DNA from: Nocardioides insulae DSM 17944
GTDB taxonomy: Bacteria; Actinomycetota; Actinomycetes; Propionibacteriales; Nocardioidaceae
Direction of reading: 5' to 3'
NCBI RefSeq assembly: GCF_000422825.1
Contig: NZ_KE383928.1
Span: 570,930 to 634,929, forward strand
Length of the DNA: 64,000 nt
The position numbers and the translations under genes are program-made. Every line of letters begins with the position of its first letter. Positions within the stretch are counted from its first letter, which is position 1. This document shows, in pieces, positions 36,725 through 46,030 of this stretch. A model generated the notes under the pieces. That model was not told the DNA's origin and did not search any database. It worked only from the letters and a program-made list of their open reading frames with translations.

Positions 36725-36760
36725 CACTGTCGGTGACCCCGATCCGGGTCGCCGGCAGTG
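36725..36760. terminator. Bidirectional hairpin between phoU and gpmA
   Basis: A 15-base stem (36725-36739 with 36746-36760), 13 Watson-Crick pairs and two G-U pairs, loop of 6, in the 122-base gap between the convergent genes. Confidence 0.65.
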
Positions 36761-36835
36761 TCGTCGTGGTGGGTCAACCGACAGTAGGCGACGCCGCGCC
36801 GATGCCGGCCGGTTAGCGACCCAGGCCTGGGCGGG

Positions 36836-37573
36836 TCAGCGACCCTGGTTGGCGACCGCCGCAGCTGCGGCGGCCGCGGCCTCGGGGTCGAGGTACTCCC
36901 CGCCGGGCACGGTGGGACGCAACTGGTCGTCGAGGCGGTACACCAACGGCTGACCGGTCGGGATGTTGAGCGCCGCGATGTCGGTGTCGCTGATCCCGTC
37001 GAGGTGCTTGACCAGCGCCCGCAGGCTGTTGCCGTGCGCGGTGACCAGGACGGTGTGACCGGCCCGCAGGTCCGGCACGATCTGCTGCTCCCAGCACGGC
37101 ATCAGCCGCGTCACGACGTCCTTGAGGCACTCGGTGCGGGGCACCTCGATGTCGGCGTACCGCGGGTCGCCGACCTGGGAGTACTCGTCGTCGGCGGCGA
37201 GCTCGGGCGGGGGTACGTCATAGGAACGGCGCCACAGCTGGAACTGCTCCTCGCCGAACCTGCGCAGCGTCTCGCTCTTGTTCTTACCCTGGAGTGCGCC
37301 GTAGTGCCGCTCGTTGAGCCGCCAGCTGCGGCGCACCGGGATCCAGTGCCGATCGGCCTTGTCGAGGGCGATCGCGGCGGTGGTGATCGCCCGGCGCAGC
37401 AGCGAGGTGTGCACGACGTCGGGCAGCAGCCCCGCCTCGAGCAGCATCTCTCCGCCTGCGACCGCCTCGGCCCGGCCCTTCTCGGTGAGGTCGACGTCGA
37501 CCCAGCCGGTGGACAGGTTGAGCGCGTTCCACTCGCTCTCGCCGTGGCGGAGCAGGATCAGGGTGTGTGTCAT
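36836..37573 (-). CDS. gpmA: 2,3-bisphosphoglycerate-dependent phosphoglycerate mutase
   Basis: A 245-residue dPGM interconverting 3- and 2-phosphoglycerate in glycolysis. Phospho-acceptor H10 lies in [10 protein letters not shown]. The region [15 protein letters not shown], the substrate segment [14 protein letters not shown] and the second catalytic His in [17 protein letters not shown] are all present. The C-terminus has an Ala-rich tail. The ATG at 37573 lies 14 bases after a lipoprotein gene on the same strand. Confidence 0.96.
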   Translation of the reverse strand: MTHTLILLRHGESEWNALNLSTGWVDVDLTEKGRAEAVAGGEMLLEAGLLPDVVHTSLLRRAITTAAIALDKADRHWIPVRRSWRLNERHYGALQGKNKSETLRRFGEEQFQLWRRSYDVPPPELAADDEYSQVGDPRYADIEVPRTECLKDVVTRLMPCWEQQIVPDLRAGHTVLVTAHGNSLRALVKHLDGISDTDIAALNIPTGQPLVYRLDDQLRPTVPGGEYLDPEAAAAAAAAVANQGR

Positions 37574-37587
37574 CTCCGTGTGCGGGC

Positions 37588-38187
37588 TCAGTGGCCCTCG
37601 GACTCCGTCTCCGGGATCTCGGGGTACTCGCAGTCGTACGGCGAGGAGCCGGCCTCCTCAGAGGTCGACTCCGAAGTCGATTCGGAGGAGGAGTCCCCCT
37701 CCTCGGTGGCCCCTTCGGCGGCCGGGGCCTCGATGTCGGCGTACTCGTGGCACTTGGTGACGACGATGGCGTCGACCTCGACGGCGTCGCCGTTGGTGAA
37801 GCCGAGGGTGAACTCGACCCGGTCACCCGCGACGAAGTCTCCCGTGACGGGGATCGGACCCTCCTCGGCGAGGTTGACCGCGCCGTTGTCGGCGACCTCG
37901 AACGGCTCGAAGTCGCCGGCCTGCACGCCCTCGCCCTCGAGGGAGTCGAAGGTGACCTCGCCCTCGCCCTGGTCGCGGGTGATGGTCGCGACGAAGGCGC
38001 CCTCGCCGTCGGCAGGAGCCACGACGCGTGCGGCCAGCACGTGGGTCGCGCCCTCCCAGTTGCCACCACCGTTGATGATGGTGTTGGGCCGGTCGGTCGC
38101 GTAGTCGAAGCCGCAGGCGGAGAGCGAGGCCGCGAGGCCGGCGGTCGCGAGGCCGAGCACGAGCTTTCGGCGGAGATGCGTCGTCAC
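37588..38187 (-). CDS. Secreted lipoprotein, LpqE-like
   Basis: A 199-residue lipoprotein with signal peptide and lipobox LSAC (Cys25). A beta-rich domain follows ([20 protein letters not shown] to [20 protein letters not shown]), then an acidic Ser/Glu-rich tail. In Mycobacterium the lipoprotein LpqE is encoded next to carD. The position here and the ARVVAP/FVATI-like start of the mature protein support an LpqE relationship, but similarity was judged by eye. Function unknown. The start is GTG. Confidence 0.75.
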   Translation of the reverse strand: MTTHLRRKLVLGLATAGLAASLSACGFDYATDRPNTIINGGGNWEGATHVLAARVVAPADGEGAFVATITRDQGEGEVTFDSLEGEGVQAGDFEPFEVADNGAVNLAEEGPIPVTGDFVAGDRVEFTLGFTNGDAVEVDAIVVTKCHEYADIEAPAAEGATEEGDSSSESTSESTSEEAGSSPYDCEYPEIPETESEGH

Positions 38188-38235
38188 GGCCGACAGCCTA
38201 CCGGCACCCTCGGGTCGATGTGACCCGTGGTCCGA

Positions 38236-39186
38236 TCACTGCCACAGTCCGACCCGTTCGAGCTCGTAGACCAGTCCGGCGCAGACCGCGGCCAGGTAGA
38301 TCAGGACGAGGACCAGGAGGCGGGTCGCGCCCAGCGAGATGCCGATCCGGATCGGCAGGTAGGTCCAGCCGTCCTCGTAGTCGGCGACCAGTCCCCACAG
38401 CGCGCACAGCACGTGCACCCCCAGTCCCAGCAGGGCGAAGAGGCCGACGATGGTCGGCTGGGGTGGTTGGCCGCCGAGTCCGGTCGCCCAGCCGCCGTAG
38501 GAGAGGAACGGGGCGTAGAGGGCCCAGGACACGGTCCACGGCACGAAGGACAGCAGCCCGCGCCGTAGGGCGATGTTCCCGATGCCGGCGATCAGCACCG
38601 AGGCGAGGTAGCAGCAGCCGGCCACGACGCCGTTCGCGATCGCTAACGGCATGAGCAGCAGGATTCCGCAGCACAGCGCGAACCAGGCCGTGCCTCGGTC
38701 CAGTCGGCCGTCGGCGATCGGTTTGTGGGGGTGCTCGTGGCTCCGATCGGTGTCCGCGTCGATCAGGTCGTTGTGCCAACCGAGCACGACCTGCCCCACC
38801 AGCACGGTGCAGAAGACCAGCGCGACCTCGCGGGCGGGCCGCTCGGTCAGACCCGCGACCAGGCCTAGGAGGAGAGCCGTGGTGAGGGCCTGTCGGGGGT
38901 GCGACGCCTGGATGAGTAGGAGGGCCGTGACGTCGCGGAAGCGCCGCCGCGTCGGTGCGGGTGGCGCGTCGACGGCCTCGATGGCCGTGGCGGCCGGTCG
39001 CTGCGCGGTGCCGGGGCGCGCATCCTCGGCGGCGGGCTTGGCGGGCTTGGCGGCCTCGGCACCGGGTCGGGCAGCGGGCTCGGCAGTGGGTGGCGCGGAG
39101 GTGGGTACGGCGTCGGTCACGGGCGGAGGGTCGGTGCGGGTGGCGTCGTCCCTACGGGCCCGACGCCACGGGCGTGACTTCGACAT
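38236..39186 (-). CDS. UbiA-family prenyltransferase
   Basis: A 316-residue membrane prenyltransferase. An ~80-residue Ala/Pro-rich, probably disordered N-terminus precedes about eight membrane helices. The first Asp-rich motif is NDLIDADTDRSHEHPHKPIA (from N139); the second is VADYEDGWTYLP. These bind Mg-prenyl diphosphate. The aromatic acceptor could be a quinone precursor or another lipid; no quinone genes adjoin. The ATG at 39186 is chosen, but the long low-complexity N-terminus leaves the start uncertain. Confidence 0.85.
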   Translation of the reverse strand: MSKSRPWRRARRDDATRTDPPPVTDAVPTSAPPTAEPAARPGAEAAKPAKPAAEDARPGTAQRPAATAIEAVDAPPAPTRRRFRDVTALLLIQASHPRQALTTALLLGLVAGLTERPAREVALVFCTVLVGQVVLGWHNDLIDADTDRSHEHPHKPIADGRLDRGTAWFALCCGILLLMPLAIANGVVAGCCYLASVLIAGIGNIALRRGLLSFVPWTVSWALYAPFLSYGGWATGLGGQPPQPTIVGLFALLGLGVHVLCALWGLVADYEDGWTYLPIRIGISLGATRLLVLVLIYLAAVCAGLVYELERVGLWQ

Positions 39187-39348
39187 GCGCCGAGTATCGC
39201 GGAACGCGGTCGCGGGACCGCGAATCACAGCCAGAAATCAGGTCGCGATCAGGCGCGACGTGCGCGAACAACACAAATCAGGCCCGGATGTCAAGCCCTC
39301 ATTAGCGCCCTGACCTGCGAAAACGCCGAATGGGGGTGCGCAGAACCG

Positions 39349-39357
39349 TGCTAGACT
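39349..39357 (+). promoter_or_regulatory. Extended -10 promoter of carD
   Basis: TGCTAGACT, an extended -10 (TG-n-TAGACT) 29 bases before the carD ATG. The A/T-rich 3' end of the 199-base gap fits a promoter. The -35 is not obvious. AGGAAGGGGA just before the ATG is the ribosome site. Confidence 0.6.
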
Positions 39358-39385
39358 AGGTGATCTAGGAAGGGGAACCTGACAT

Positions 39386-39871
39386 ATGACTTTCACCGTC
39401 GGCGAAACGGTTGTGTATCCGAACCACGGGGCCGCAGTCATCGAGGACATCGAGATGCGGACCATCAAGGGGCAAGAGCGACAGTACCTCGTCCTGAGAA
39501 TCGTGGCCCAACAGGATCTGGTGGTGCGGGTTCCCGCAGACAGCCTCGACCTCGTAGGCGTCCGTGACGTCGTCGACAAGGAGGGTCTCGACCGCGTCTT
39601 CGACATCCTCCGTGCCGACCACGTCGAGGAGCCGACCAACTGGTCGCGACGCTACAAGGCCAACCTCGAGAAGCTGCACAGCGGCGATGTCATGAAGGTC
39701 TCGGAGGTCGTGCGCGACCTGTGGCGCCGCGAGCGTGACCGCGGTCTGTCCGCCGGCGAGAAGCGGATGCTGGCCAAGGCCCGGCAGATCCTGGTCTCCG
39801 AGCTGGCACTGTGCGAAAACACCAACGAGGACAAGGCCGAGGCGCTGCTCGACGAGGTGCTCGCCTCCTGA
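39386..39871 (+). CDS. carD: RNA polymerase-binding transcription factor CarD
   Basis: A 161-residue CarD, close to the mycobacterial length. The N-terminal TRCF-like RNA polymerase interaction domain reads [20 protein letters not shown] (about 2-21). The C-terminal helical DNA-binding domain holds [20 protein letters not shown] and [19 protein letters not shown]. CarD stabilises the open promoter complex, notably at rRNA promoters. It is followed by a perfect hairpin. Confidence 0.97.
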   Translation: MTFTVGETVVYPNHGAAVIEDIEMRTIKGQERQYLVLRIVAQQDLVVRVPADSLDLVGVRDVVDKEGLDRVFDILRADHVEEPTNWSRRYKANLEKLHSGDVMKVSEVVRDLWRRERDRGLSAGEKRMLAKARQILVSELALCENTNEDKAEALLDEVLAS

Positions 39872-39894
39872 GGCCGAGCTCTCACACGGTCTGA

Positions 39895-39931
39895 TGACGA
39901 GGCCCCCGGGAAGTTCCCGGGGGCCTCGTCA
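39895..39931 (+). terminator. Hairpin terminator after carD
   Basis: A perfect 18-base inverted repeat (39895-39912 with 39914-39931) separated by one base, so the real loop is AAGTT. It begins 24 bases after the carD stop. Confidence 0.8.
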
Positions 39932-39982
39932 CGTCTACCGCCCTTGCGTGGCCCGGGTGAGGCTGCGCCGTACCGTGGCGGG

Positions 39983-40594
39983 GTGAACCTTCCCGCGCCG
40001 CTGCCCGCCGATCAACCTGCAGAGCCGATCGACCTGCCCGACCTCGGTCCGGTGCTGGGTGCGGTCGTCGAGGAGGAGCGCGGAGCCCTCCCGTTCTCGT
40101 TGATCCACGGAGAGGCACTGGTGGCCTGTGCGGCCTGGGCGCTCGGTGAGGCTGGGGTCACCCCGGTCGACCAGGGCACGACGTGGGAGGCGGTCGCGGC
40201 CTCGGGCGAGGCGTTCGTGCTGCACGACGCGCTGTGCCCGATGACGCCGGCCTGGTTCGTCTCCCGCTGTGTCGAGACCGCCCTGGAGCGGGGGGCAGTG
40301 GTGATCGGGGTCAGGCCGGTGACCGACACCGTGAAGCGATTGGAGGTCGGCGACGGAGTCGCGGTGGTGGGGGAGACCCTCGACCGGGATCGATTGTGTT
40401 CGATCGCCTCACCCGTCGTGCTGCCGCCCGAAGTGGTCGCGACCCTCGCCGAGTGGCCCTCGACCGACTTCGGTGCCCTGGCCGATGACCTGGCCGCGCG
40501 CCTGCCCGTGCTCACCATCCAGGCGCCGCCCGAAGCACGACGGGTCGCCTCGGTCGACGAGGTCAGACTGCTCGAGGCGCTCACCTCCCGCTGA
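39983..40594 (+). CDS. IspD-like protein lacking the nucleotide-binding N-terminus
   Basis: A 203-residue protein with GTG start. Its middle resembles the C-terminal half of IspD-type cytidylyltransferases: FVLHDALCPMTPAWFVSRCV matches [20 protein letters not shown] of the true IspD next door. VVIGVRPVTDTVKRLEVGDG matches the family's PVTDTVK region, and the end ASVDEVRLLEAL matches the final helix. The family's N-terminal AAGSGTR loop is missing. It is probably not an active cytidylyltransferase; it might bind or regulate IspD. It lies between carD and the minus-strand ispD gene. Confidence 0.7.
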   Translation: MNLPAPLPADQPAEPIDLPDLGPVLGAVVEEERGALPFSLIHGEALVACAAWALGEAGVTPVDQGTTWEAVAASGEAFVLHDALCPMTPAWFVSRCVETALERGAVVIGVRPVTDTVKRLEVGDGVAVVGETLDRDRLCSIASPVVLPPEVVATLAEWPSTDFGALADDLAARLPVLTIQAPPEARRVASVDEVRLLEALTSR

Positions 40595-40656
40595 GCCTCC
40601 TGCGACCCACTCGACCCGGGCCAGAGCTGAAGGGGCTGCGATCGAAGGAGGTGAAA

Positions 40657-40676
40657 CCGGCCCACCTGTGGGCCGG
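40657..40676. terminator. Bidirectional hairpin between the IspD-like gene and ispD
   Basis: CCGGCCCAC (40657-40665) and GTGGGCCGG (40668-40676), a 9-base stem, in the 98-base gap between the convergent genes. Confidence 0.6.
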
Positions 40677-40692
40677 CCAGCCGCCGGGGAAG

Positions 40693-41370
40693 TCAGGCGA
40701 GGAGGCGCTCGGCGACGGCGACGTCCTCGGGGAAGGTGATCTTGAGGTTGAGCGGCGAACCGGGCACGGCGGCGATCCGGATCTCCCCGGCGTACATCTC
40801 CAGGCAGGCCGCGGTGTCGGTGCCCTCGAACCCGTCCTCCTCGGCCCGGAGGTAGGCCGCCAGGAGCGGACCGGCGCGGAACGCTTGGGGGGTCTGTACG
40901 GCGACCAGCGGCCCGGCGACCAACCGGAGTTCGCGGGTGCTCAGGTCGCGGAGCGGGAACGCGGGCAGGGCTCCGCCGTGCTCGCGGGCGGCGGCGAGGA
41001 CGGCGGCGTACAGCTCCGGCGAGGCCAGTGGGCGGGCGGCATCGTGCAGGGCGACCACGTCGATCTCGCCGGACTCGATCTCCGCGCGGAGCACCTGCAG
41101 CGCCGCGTACTCCGACGCGTGCCGCGTCGCACCGCCGGGCACCAGCAGGACCTCGCCGGTGCCGAGCACGGGCCGGATCGCCTCCGCGGTGGCCTCCTCG
41201 TCGCCGGGCCGCACCACGACCACGATCCGGCGGACGTCAGGCACCGCCAGGGCGGTGCGCAGCGAGTGGCCCAGAACGGTGCCGTCGCCCAGGGGCAGCA
41301 GGACCTTGTTGATCCCGGCCCCGACGCGGGTGCCTGATCCGGCGGCGAGGACGACGAGGGCGGCGGACAC
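40693..41370 (-). CDS. ispD: 2-C-methyl-D-erythritol 4-phosphate cytidylyltransferase
   Basis: A 225-residue IspD of the non-mevalonate isoprenoid pathway, joining MEP and CTP into CDP-ME. The nucleotide loop [20 protein letters not shown] is at residues 6-25. The family segments [18 protein letters not shown] and the C-terminal [20 protein letters not shown] are present. The GTG at 41370 begins directly before the conserved strand. It follows ispF on the same strand with a 45-base gap, so the two probably form an operon. Confidence 0.95.
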   Translation of the reverse strand: MSAALVVLAAGSGTRVGAGINKVLLPLGDGTVLGHSLRTALAVPDVRRIVVVVRPGDEEATAEAIRPVLGTGEVLLVPGGATRHASEYAALQVLRAEIESGEIDVVALHDAARPLASPELYAAVLAAAREHGGALPAFPLRDLSTRELRLVAGPLVAVQTPQAFRAGPLLAAYLRAEEDGFEGTDTAACLEMYAGEIRIAAVPGSPLNLKITFPEDVAVAERLLA

Positions 41371-41415
41371 GTTGCCGAGACTAGATCAGCCGAGACCGAA
41401 AGGGGCGCTGCGGGT

Positions 41416-41892
41416 TCAGCGCCGGAGGACGAGCGCGGTCGCGATCGCGGCCACGCCCTCGCCGCGTCCGGTCAGGCCCAGTCCGTCGGTGGTGGTCGCG
41501 GAGACGGAGACCGGGGCACCGGCCGCGTCGGAGAGCACCGCCTCCGCCTCGGTACGACGCGGCCCGAGCTTGGGGCGATTGCCGATCACCTGGATCGCGA
41601 CGTTGCCGATCTCGAAGCCGGCCTCGCGGACCCGGCGCGCGCTCTCCCGGAGCAAGGTGGTGCCGGCCGCCCCCGACCACTGCGGTTCGGCGGTGCCGAA
41701 GTGCCGACCGAGGTCTCCCATCCCGGCAGCGGAGAAGAGCGCGTCGCAGGCGGCGTGGGCGGCGACGTCGCCGTCCGAATGACCCTCCAGCCCGCGCGGC
41801 TCGTCGGGCCAGGACAGTCCGGCGACCCACATCGGGACACCGTCCGCCAGTCGGTGGACGTCGGTGCCGATGCCGATGCTGGGGATCTCCAC
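41416..41892 (-). CDS. ispF: 2-C-methyl-D-erythritol 2,4-cyclodiphosphate synthase
   Basis: A 158-residue IspF. Zinc ligands lie in GIGTDVHRL (Asp and His) and the later [20 protein letters not shown] (His). GDLGRHFGT and the C-terminal [20 protein letters not shown] complete the family pattern. It cyclises CDP-ME2P to MEcPP. The GTG at 41892 starts the conserved [11 protein letters not shown]; the longer open frame lacks support. It is divergent from the molybdoenzyme gene. Confidence 0.95.
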   Translation of the reverse strand: MEIPSIGIGTDVHRLADGVPMWVAGLSWPDEPRGLEGHSDGDVAAHAACDALFSAAGMGDLGRHFGTAEPQWSGAAGTTLLRESARRVREAGFEIGNVAIQVIGNRPKLGPRRTEAEAVLSDAAGAPVSVSATTTDGLGLTGRGEGVAAIATALVLRR

Positions 41893-41986
41893 CCGCGCAT
41901 CATGCCCCACCGTCTCCGCATCCTCGATCCGCCCGTGCGGCGGGCGGCGCGGACCAGCGCCCACCCCGGTGGGGAACAATGGCGAT

Positions 41987-43579
41987 GTGACGACTTCGCG
42001 CGCCGGCTGGGCCTGGGCGGGAGCGGTCGCCGGTGTGACCGGCCTGGCCGCCAGCTACCTCACCGCGTCGCTGCTCGGCGTCCGGTCAGGTCCGGTGGTG
42101 GCGGTCGCGGAACAGATCGTGGCCGTGCTCCCCGGTGCGCTGACCGAGTTCGGCATCGGTCTGTTCGGCACCGCCGACAAGCCGGTGATGATCGCGTTGA
42201 TCCTGACCGCCGTGATCTTGCTGACCGCCCAGTTCGGGCGGCTGCGCGCGCGCAGCCGGGCGCGGTCCTGGCTCGGGTACGCCGCGCTCGCGGCAGTCGG
42301 TGCCGTGGCGGTCCTCGGCCAGACGGAGGCGCCCGGGCCCGGACTGGTGGCGATCCTCGTCGGACTGGTGGTCTGGATCGGCGTGCTCGAAGTGTTGGTC
42401 GGTCTGCTGCCCGAGGCCGGTGCGGTCGGCGCCGTCGGCGCCGTCGGCCGTGGCGCCGAGGCCCCGGATCCCGAGCTCCTGGACGGCGACCTCGTGCCCG
42501 ACGAGGGCGCGGGGGTACCGACCAGGCGTGGCTTCCTGATCGCCTCCGGGGTGCTCGGTGTGGGCAGCGTGGTCGCCACGGTGTTCGCCGCGTTCCTGAC
42601 CGGCCGGCGGCGTACCGTCGAGGAGAGCCGACGGCTGCTCAGTCTGGACGGCGTGACTCCGCCCAAGCCGCCGAAGCTGACCGACTTCCAGATCGACGCC
42701 CAGCCACGGTGGAGCACCCCGGTCGAGGAGTTCTACCGCATCGACACCGCCTTCTCGCCGCCGGTGATCGACCCCGAGCAATGGCGCCTGCGGATCCACG
42801 GCATGGTCGACCGGGAGCTCGAGTTCAGCTTCGCCGACCTGATGGAGCTGCGCCTGGACGAGGCATGGCTGACCCTCAACTGTGTCTCCAACGAGGTCGG
42901 CGGCGACCTGATCGGCAACGCCTGGTGGAGCGGCGTCCGGATCGCGCCGCTGCTCGCCCAGGCGGGCGTGCAGGCCGGGGCCGACGGCGTCCTCCAGACC
43001 TCCGAGGACGGCTGGACCTGCCTCACCCCGCTCGATGCCCTGACCGACGACCGTGCCGCGATGCTCGCCGTTGCGATGAACGGGGAGCCGCTCACCATCG
43101 AGCACGGCTTCCCGGTGCGGATGATCGTGCCCGGCCTGTACGGCTATGTCAGCGCCACCAAGTGGATCGTCGACCTCGAGGTGACCCGGTTCGATGGGGC
43201 GCAGGGCTATTGGACCGACAAGGGTTGGAGCGCGCACGGCCCGGTGAAGATCGGCTCCCGGATCGACGTCCCGCGCTCCAACGACCACGTCGGTGCCGGA
43301 TCGGTGACCCTGGCCGGGACGGCCTGGCGGCAACACGTCGGGATCGAGCGGGTGGAGGTGCAGATCGACGGCGGCCCCTGGACCGTGGCTTCCCTGGGCC
43401 GTGCGGCGAGCGCGGACACCTGGGTGCAGTGGCGGCTGCGCGCCGACCTGGGGGCCGGCACCCATCATGCGCGGGTCCGCGCGGTCGGGGCCGACGGCGA
43501 GGTGCAGACCGGGGTCGAGCGGTCGCCGGCGCCGGACGGCGCCACCGGCTGGCACGCCGTCGAGTTCGAGGTCGTCTGA
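41987..43579 (+). CDS. Membrane-anchored molybdopterin-dependent oxidoreductase (sulfite oxidase fold)
   Basis: A 530-residue protein. Residues 1-145 contain four hydrophobic segments. A linker leads to [15 protein letters not shown] (179-193), a Tat-like twin-arginine signal that forms the fifth membrane segment. The extracytoplasmic C-terminal domain (about 215-530) has the SUOX fold with Mo-ligand C299 in [20 protein letters not shown], followed by a Mo-cofactor dimerisation domain. Such five-helix proteins are inserted by Sec and then Tat in actinobacteria. The substrate is unknown. GTG start, divergent from ispF. Confidence 0.9.
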   Translation: MTTSRAGWAWAGAVAGVTGLAASYLTASLLGVRSGPVVAVAEQIVAVLPGALTEFGIGLFGTADKPVMIALILTAVILLTAQFGRLRARSRARSWLGYAALAAVGAVAVLGQTEAPGPGLVAILVGLVVWIGVLEVLVGLLPEAGAVGAVGAVGRGAEAPDPELLDGDLVPDEGAGVPTRRGFLIASGVLGVGSVVATVFAAFLTGRRRTVEESRRLLSLDGVTPPKPPKLTDFQIDAQPRWSTPVEEFYRIDTAFSPPVIDPEQWRLRIHGMVDRELEFSFADLMELRLDEAWLTLNCVSNEVGGDLIGNAWWSGVRIAPLLAQAGVQAGADGVLQTSEDGWTCLTPLDALTDDRAAMLAVAMNGEPLTIEHGFPVRMIVPGLYGYVSATKWIVDLEVTRFDGAQGYWTDKGWSAHGPVKIGSRIDVPRSNDHVGAGSVTLAGTAWRQHVGIERVEVQIDGGPWTVASLGRAASADTWVQWRLRADLGAGTHHARVRAVGADGEVQTGVERSPAPDGATGWHAVEFEVV

Positions 43580-43665
43580 CTCCCGACCGCCGCCCGTGGA
43601 GGGGGGACCCGACGCGCGGCATGCGGGGAGTCGGCCGCTGCGCGCCCGTCTCCTAGACTTGCCGG

Positions 43666-45072
43666 GTGCTCAGGCTCTACGACACCGCGACCAGCGACGT
43701 ACGCGACTTCGTCCCGCTCCGGGACGGCGAGGCGTCGCTCTACGTCTGCGGCCTCACGGTGCAGTCCGAGCCACACGTCGGACACGTGCGGTCGGCGGTC
43801 AACTTCGATGTGCTCCAGCGTTGGCTGCGGTACCGCGGCTACCGCGTGACCTTCATCCGCAACCTCACCGACATCGACGACAAGATCCTGATCAAGTCGG
43901 CCGAGCAGGGCCGGGACTGGTACAACCTCGCCTACGAGATGCACCGACAGCTCGACCGTGCCTACGCCGACCTGAACGTCGCGCGGCCGACGTACGAGCC
44001 GATCGCCACCGGGCACATCCCGGAGATGATCGAGCTGATCTCCGAGCTGGTGGAGCGCGGGCACGCCTATCCCGCCGCGGACGGCTCGGGCGACGTCTAC
44101 TTCGACGTACGCTCCTGGCCGGCGTACGGCGAGCTCTCCCACCAGGGCATCGAGGACATGGAGGCGGCCGCGGACGCCGACCCGCGCGGCAAGCGTGACC
44201 CGCGCGACTTCGCCCTCTGGAAGGGCTGGAAGCAGGACTCCGAGCCGGCCACGGCCGCCTGGCCCAGCCCGTGGGGCCGCGGCCGCCCGGGCTGGCACAT
44301 CGAGTGCTCCGCGATGGCGGGCAAGTACCTCGGCCCCGCCTTCGACATCCACGGCGGCGGCCTCGACCTGCGCTTCCCGCACCACGAGAACGAGCAGGCC
44401 CAGGCCCGCGCGGCCGGGCGGCCGTTCGCGTCGTACTGGATGCACAACGCCTGGATCACCACCAGCGGCGAGAAGATGAGCAAGTCGCTGGGCAACAGCC
44501 TGCTGATCCCGGCGGTGCTGGAGCGTTTCCGGGGCATCGAACTGCGCTACTACCTGGTGGCCGCCCACTACCGCTCGCACGTCGAGTTCAGCTTCGAGGC
44601 GCTGGCGGAGGCCGCGACCGGGTTCGGGAGGCTGGAGAGCTTCCTGGAGCGCGCCGCTGACGTCCTCGGCGAGATCCCGGCCGGCGGCGAGCCGAACGAC
44701 GTCTTCGTCGCCGCGCTGGACGACGACCTGGGCACTCCGGCCGCGATGGCCGCGATCCACGATCTGGTCCGGGAGGGCAACCGCCTCCTTCCGGAGGGTG
44801 CGGGAGCGGAACTGCGACGGGTCGCCGGCAGCGTCCGTGCGATGCTCGCGATCCTGGGGCTCGACCCCGCCGACCCCGCCTGGGGGCCCGGCACCGGTGG
44901 CGACGAGAAGCTGACCGCGGCGGTGGACGTGCTCGTGCGCGGCCTGCTCGACCAGCGTGCCGCCGCCCGCGCTGCCAAGGACTGGGCGAGCGCGGACGCC
45001 ATCCGCGACCAGATCCAGGCGGCTGGTATCGAGATCGAAGACACCCCCGACGGCCCGAAGTGGAGCATCTGA
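43666..45072 (+). CDS. cysS: Cysteine-tRNA ligase
   Basis: A 468-residue class I aminoacyl-tRNA synthetase that charges tRNA-Cys. The zinc-site Cys lies in [20 protein letters not shown], which also holds the HIGH-like PHVGH. Further motifs are [26 protein letters not shown] and the KMSKS loop in [14 protein letters not shown]. The DALR and anticodon-binding domains follow. The GTG at 43666 starts the conserved MLRLYDTAT. It is 3 bases upstream of rlmB and surely co-transcribed with it. MshC, a CysS paralogue, was considered, but length and family motifs fit CysS. Confidence 0.94.
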   Translation: MLRLYDTATSDVRDFVPLRDGEASLYVCGLTVQSEPHVGHVRSAVNFDVLQRWLRYRGYRVTFIRNLTDIDDKILIKSAEQGRDWYNLAYEMHRQLDRAYADLNVARPTYEPIATGHIPEMIELISELVERGHAYPAADGSGDVYFDVRSWPAYGELSHQGIEDMEAAADADPRGKRDPRDFALWKGWKQDSEPATAAWPSPWGRGRPGWHIECSAMAGKYLGPAFDIHGGGLDLRFPHHENEQAQARAAGRPFASYWMHNAWITTSGEKMSKSLGNSLLIPAVLERFRGIELRYYLVAAHYRSHVEFSFEALAEAATGFGRLESFLERAADVLGEIPAGGEPNDVFVAALDDDLGTPAAMAAIHDLVREGNRLLPEGAGAELRRVAGSVRAMLAILGLDPADPAWGPGTGGDEKLTAAVDVLVRGLLDQRAAARAAKDWASADAIRDQIQAAGIEIEDTPDGPKWSI

Positions 45073-45075
45073 GCG

Positions 45076-46023
45076 ATGGCAGGTAACAGCAAGCGCCGCG
45101 GCGCGGTCGCGAAGGCCGGCACCAAGAAGGGTGCCACCGTGGGCAGCGGCGGTCAGCGCCGGCGCGGCCTCGAAGGCAAGGGTCCGACCCCGAAGGCCAA
45201 GGACCGCGAGTACCACAAGGCGCACAAGGTCGCCCAGAAGTCGTCCCCGCAGCGACAGAGCCGGCCGCGCAAGCGTGGCACCGACGCCGAGTGGATCGCC
45301 GGCCGCAACCCCGTCGTCGAGGCGTTGCGCGAGGGGGTTCCGGTCACGACCCTGTACGTCGCCGAGGGCGCCGAGCGCGACGGCCGGCTGCGGGAGGCCT
45401 TCCGGATGGCGGCCGACCACGGGGTCGCCCTGCTCGAGGTGACCCGTCCGGAGCTCGACCGGCTCACCGACGGTGCCGTGCACCAGGGCCTTGCCGCGCG
45501 GGTCCCGGCGTACGAGTACGCCCATCCGGACGATCTGCTCTCCCGGGCCGACGAGGTCGGCGAGCAGCCGCTCGTGGTGGCCCTGGACCAGATCACCGAC
45601 CCCCGCAACCTGGGCGCGATCGTGCGCTCCGCGGCCGGCTTCGGCGCGCACGGCGTGCTGATCCCGGAGCGGCGGTCGGCGGGCATGACCGCATCGGCCT
45701 GGAAGACCTCGGCGGGCGCCGCCTCGCGGATCCCGGTGGCCCAGACGGTCAACCTGGTCCGCCAGCTCAAGGCCTACCAGGAGGAGGGCTGCATGGTCGT
45801 CGGGCTCGACATGGACGGCGACGTCGACCTGCCGGCCTTCGAACTGGCCGACGGGCCGTTGGTGGTCGTGGTGGGGGCCGAGGGCGGCGGCCTGTCGCGG
45901 CTGGTCCGGGAGACCTGCGACCAGATCGTGTCGATCCCGATGGCCAACTCCGTCGAATCGCTCAACGCCGGCGTGGCCACGTCGGTGACCCTCTACGCGA
46001 TCGCCCAGGCGCGCGCGGTCTGA
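45076..46023 (+). CDS. rlmB: 23S rRNA (guanosine-2'-O-)-methyltransferase RlmB / TrmH family
   Basis: A 315-residue SPOUT methyltransferase. A Lys/Arg-rich N-terminal extension of about 70 residues, likely to bind RNA, is typical for actinobacteria. The substrate-binding domain starts at [18 protein letters not shown]. The knotted SAM-binding domain has [33 protein letters not shown] and [20 protein letters not shown]. It 2'-O-methylates a guanosine in the 23S peptidyl-transferase region. It starts 3 bases after the cysS stop. Confidence 0.93.
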   Translation: MAGNSKRRGAVAKAGTKKGATVGSGGQRRRGLEGKGPTPKAKDREYHKAHKVAQKSSPQRQSRPRKRGTDAEWIAGRNPVVEALREGVPVTTLYVAEGAERDGRLREAFRMAADHGVALLEVTRPELDRLTDGAVHQGLAARVPAYEYAHPDDLLSRADEVGEQPLVVALDQITDPRNLGAIVRSAAGFGAHGVLIPERRSAGMTASAWKTSAGAASRIPVAQTVNLVRQLKAYQEEGCMVVGLDMDGDVDLPAFELADGPLVVVVGAEGGGLSRLVRETCDQIVSIPMANSVESLNAGVATSVTLYAIAQARAV

Positions 46024-46030
46024 CCGCCGG

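Noticed and set aside
43666..45072. cysS read as mshC (mycothiol ligase), since mshA is nearby
   Set aside because: Length (468 residues), family motifs and linkage to rlmB fit CysS. MshC is shorter and usually encoded elsewhere.
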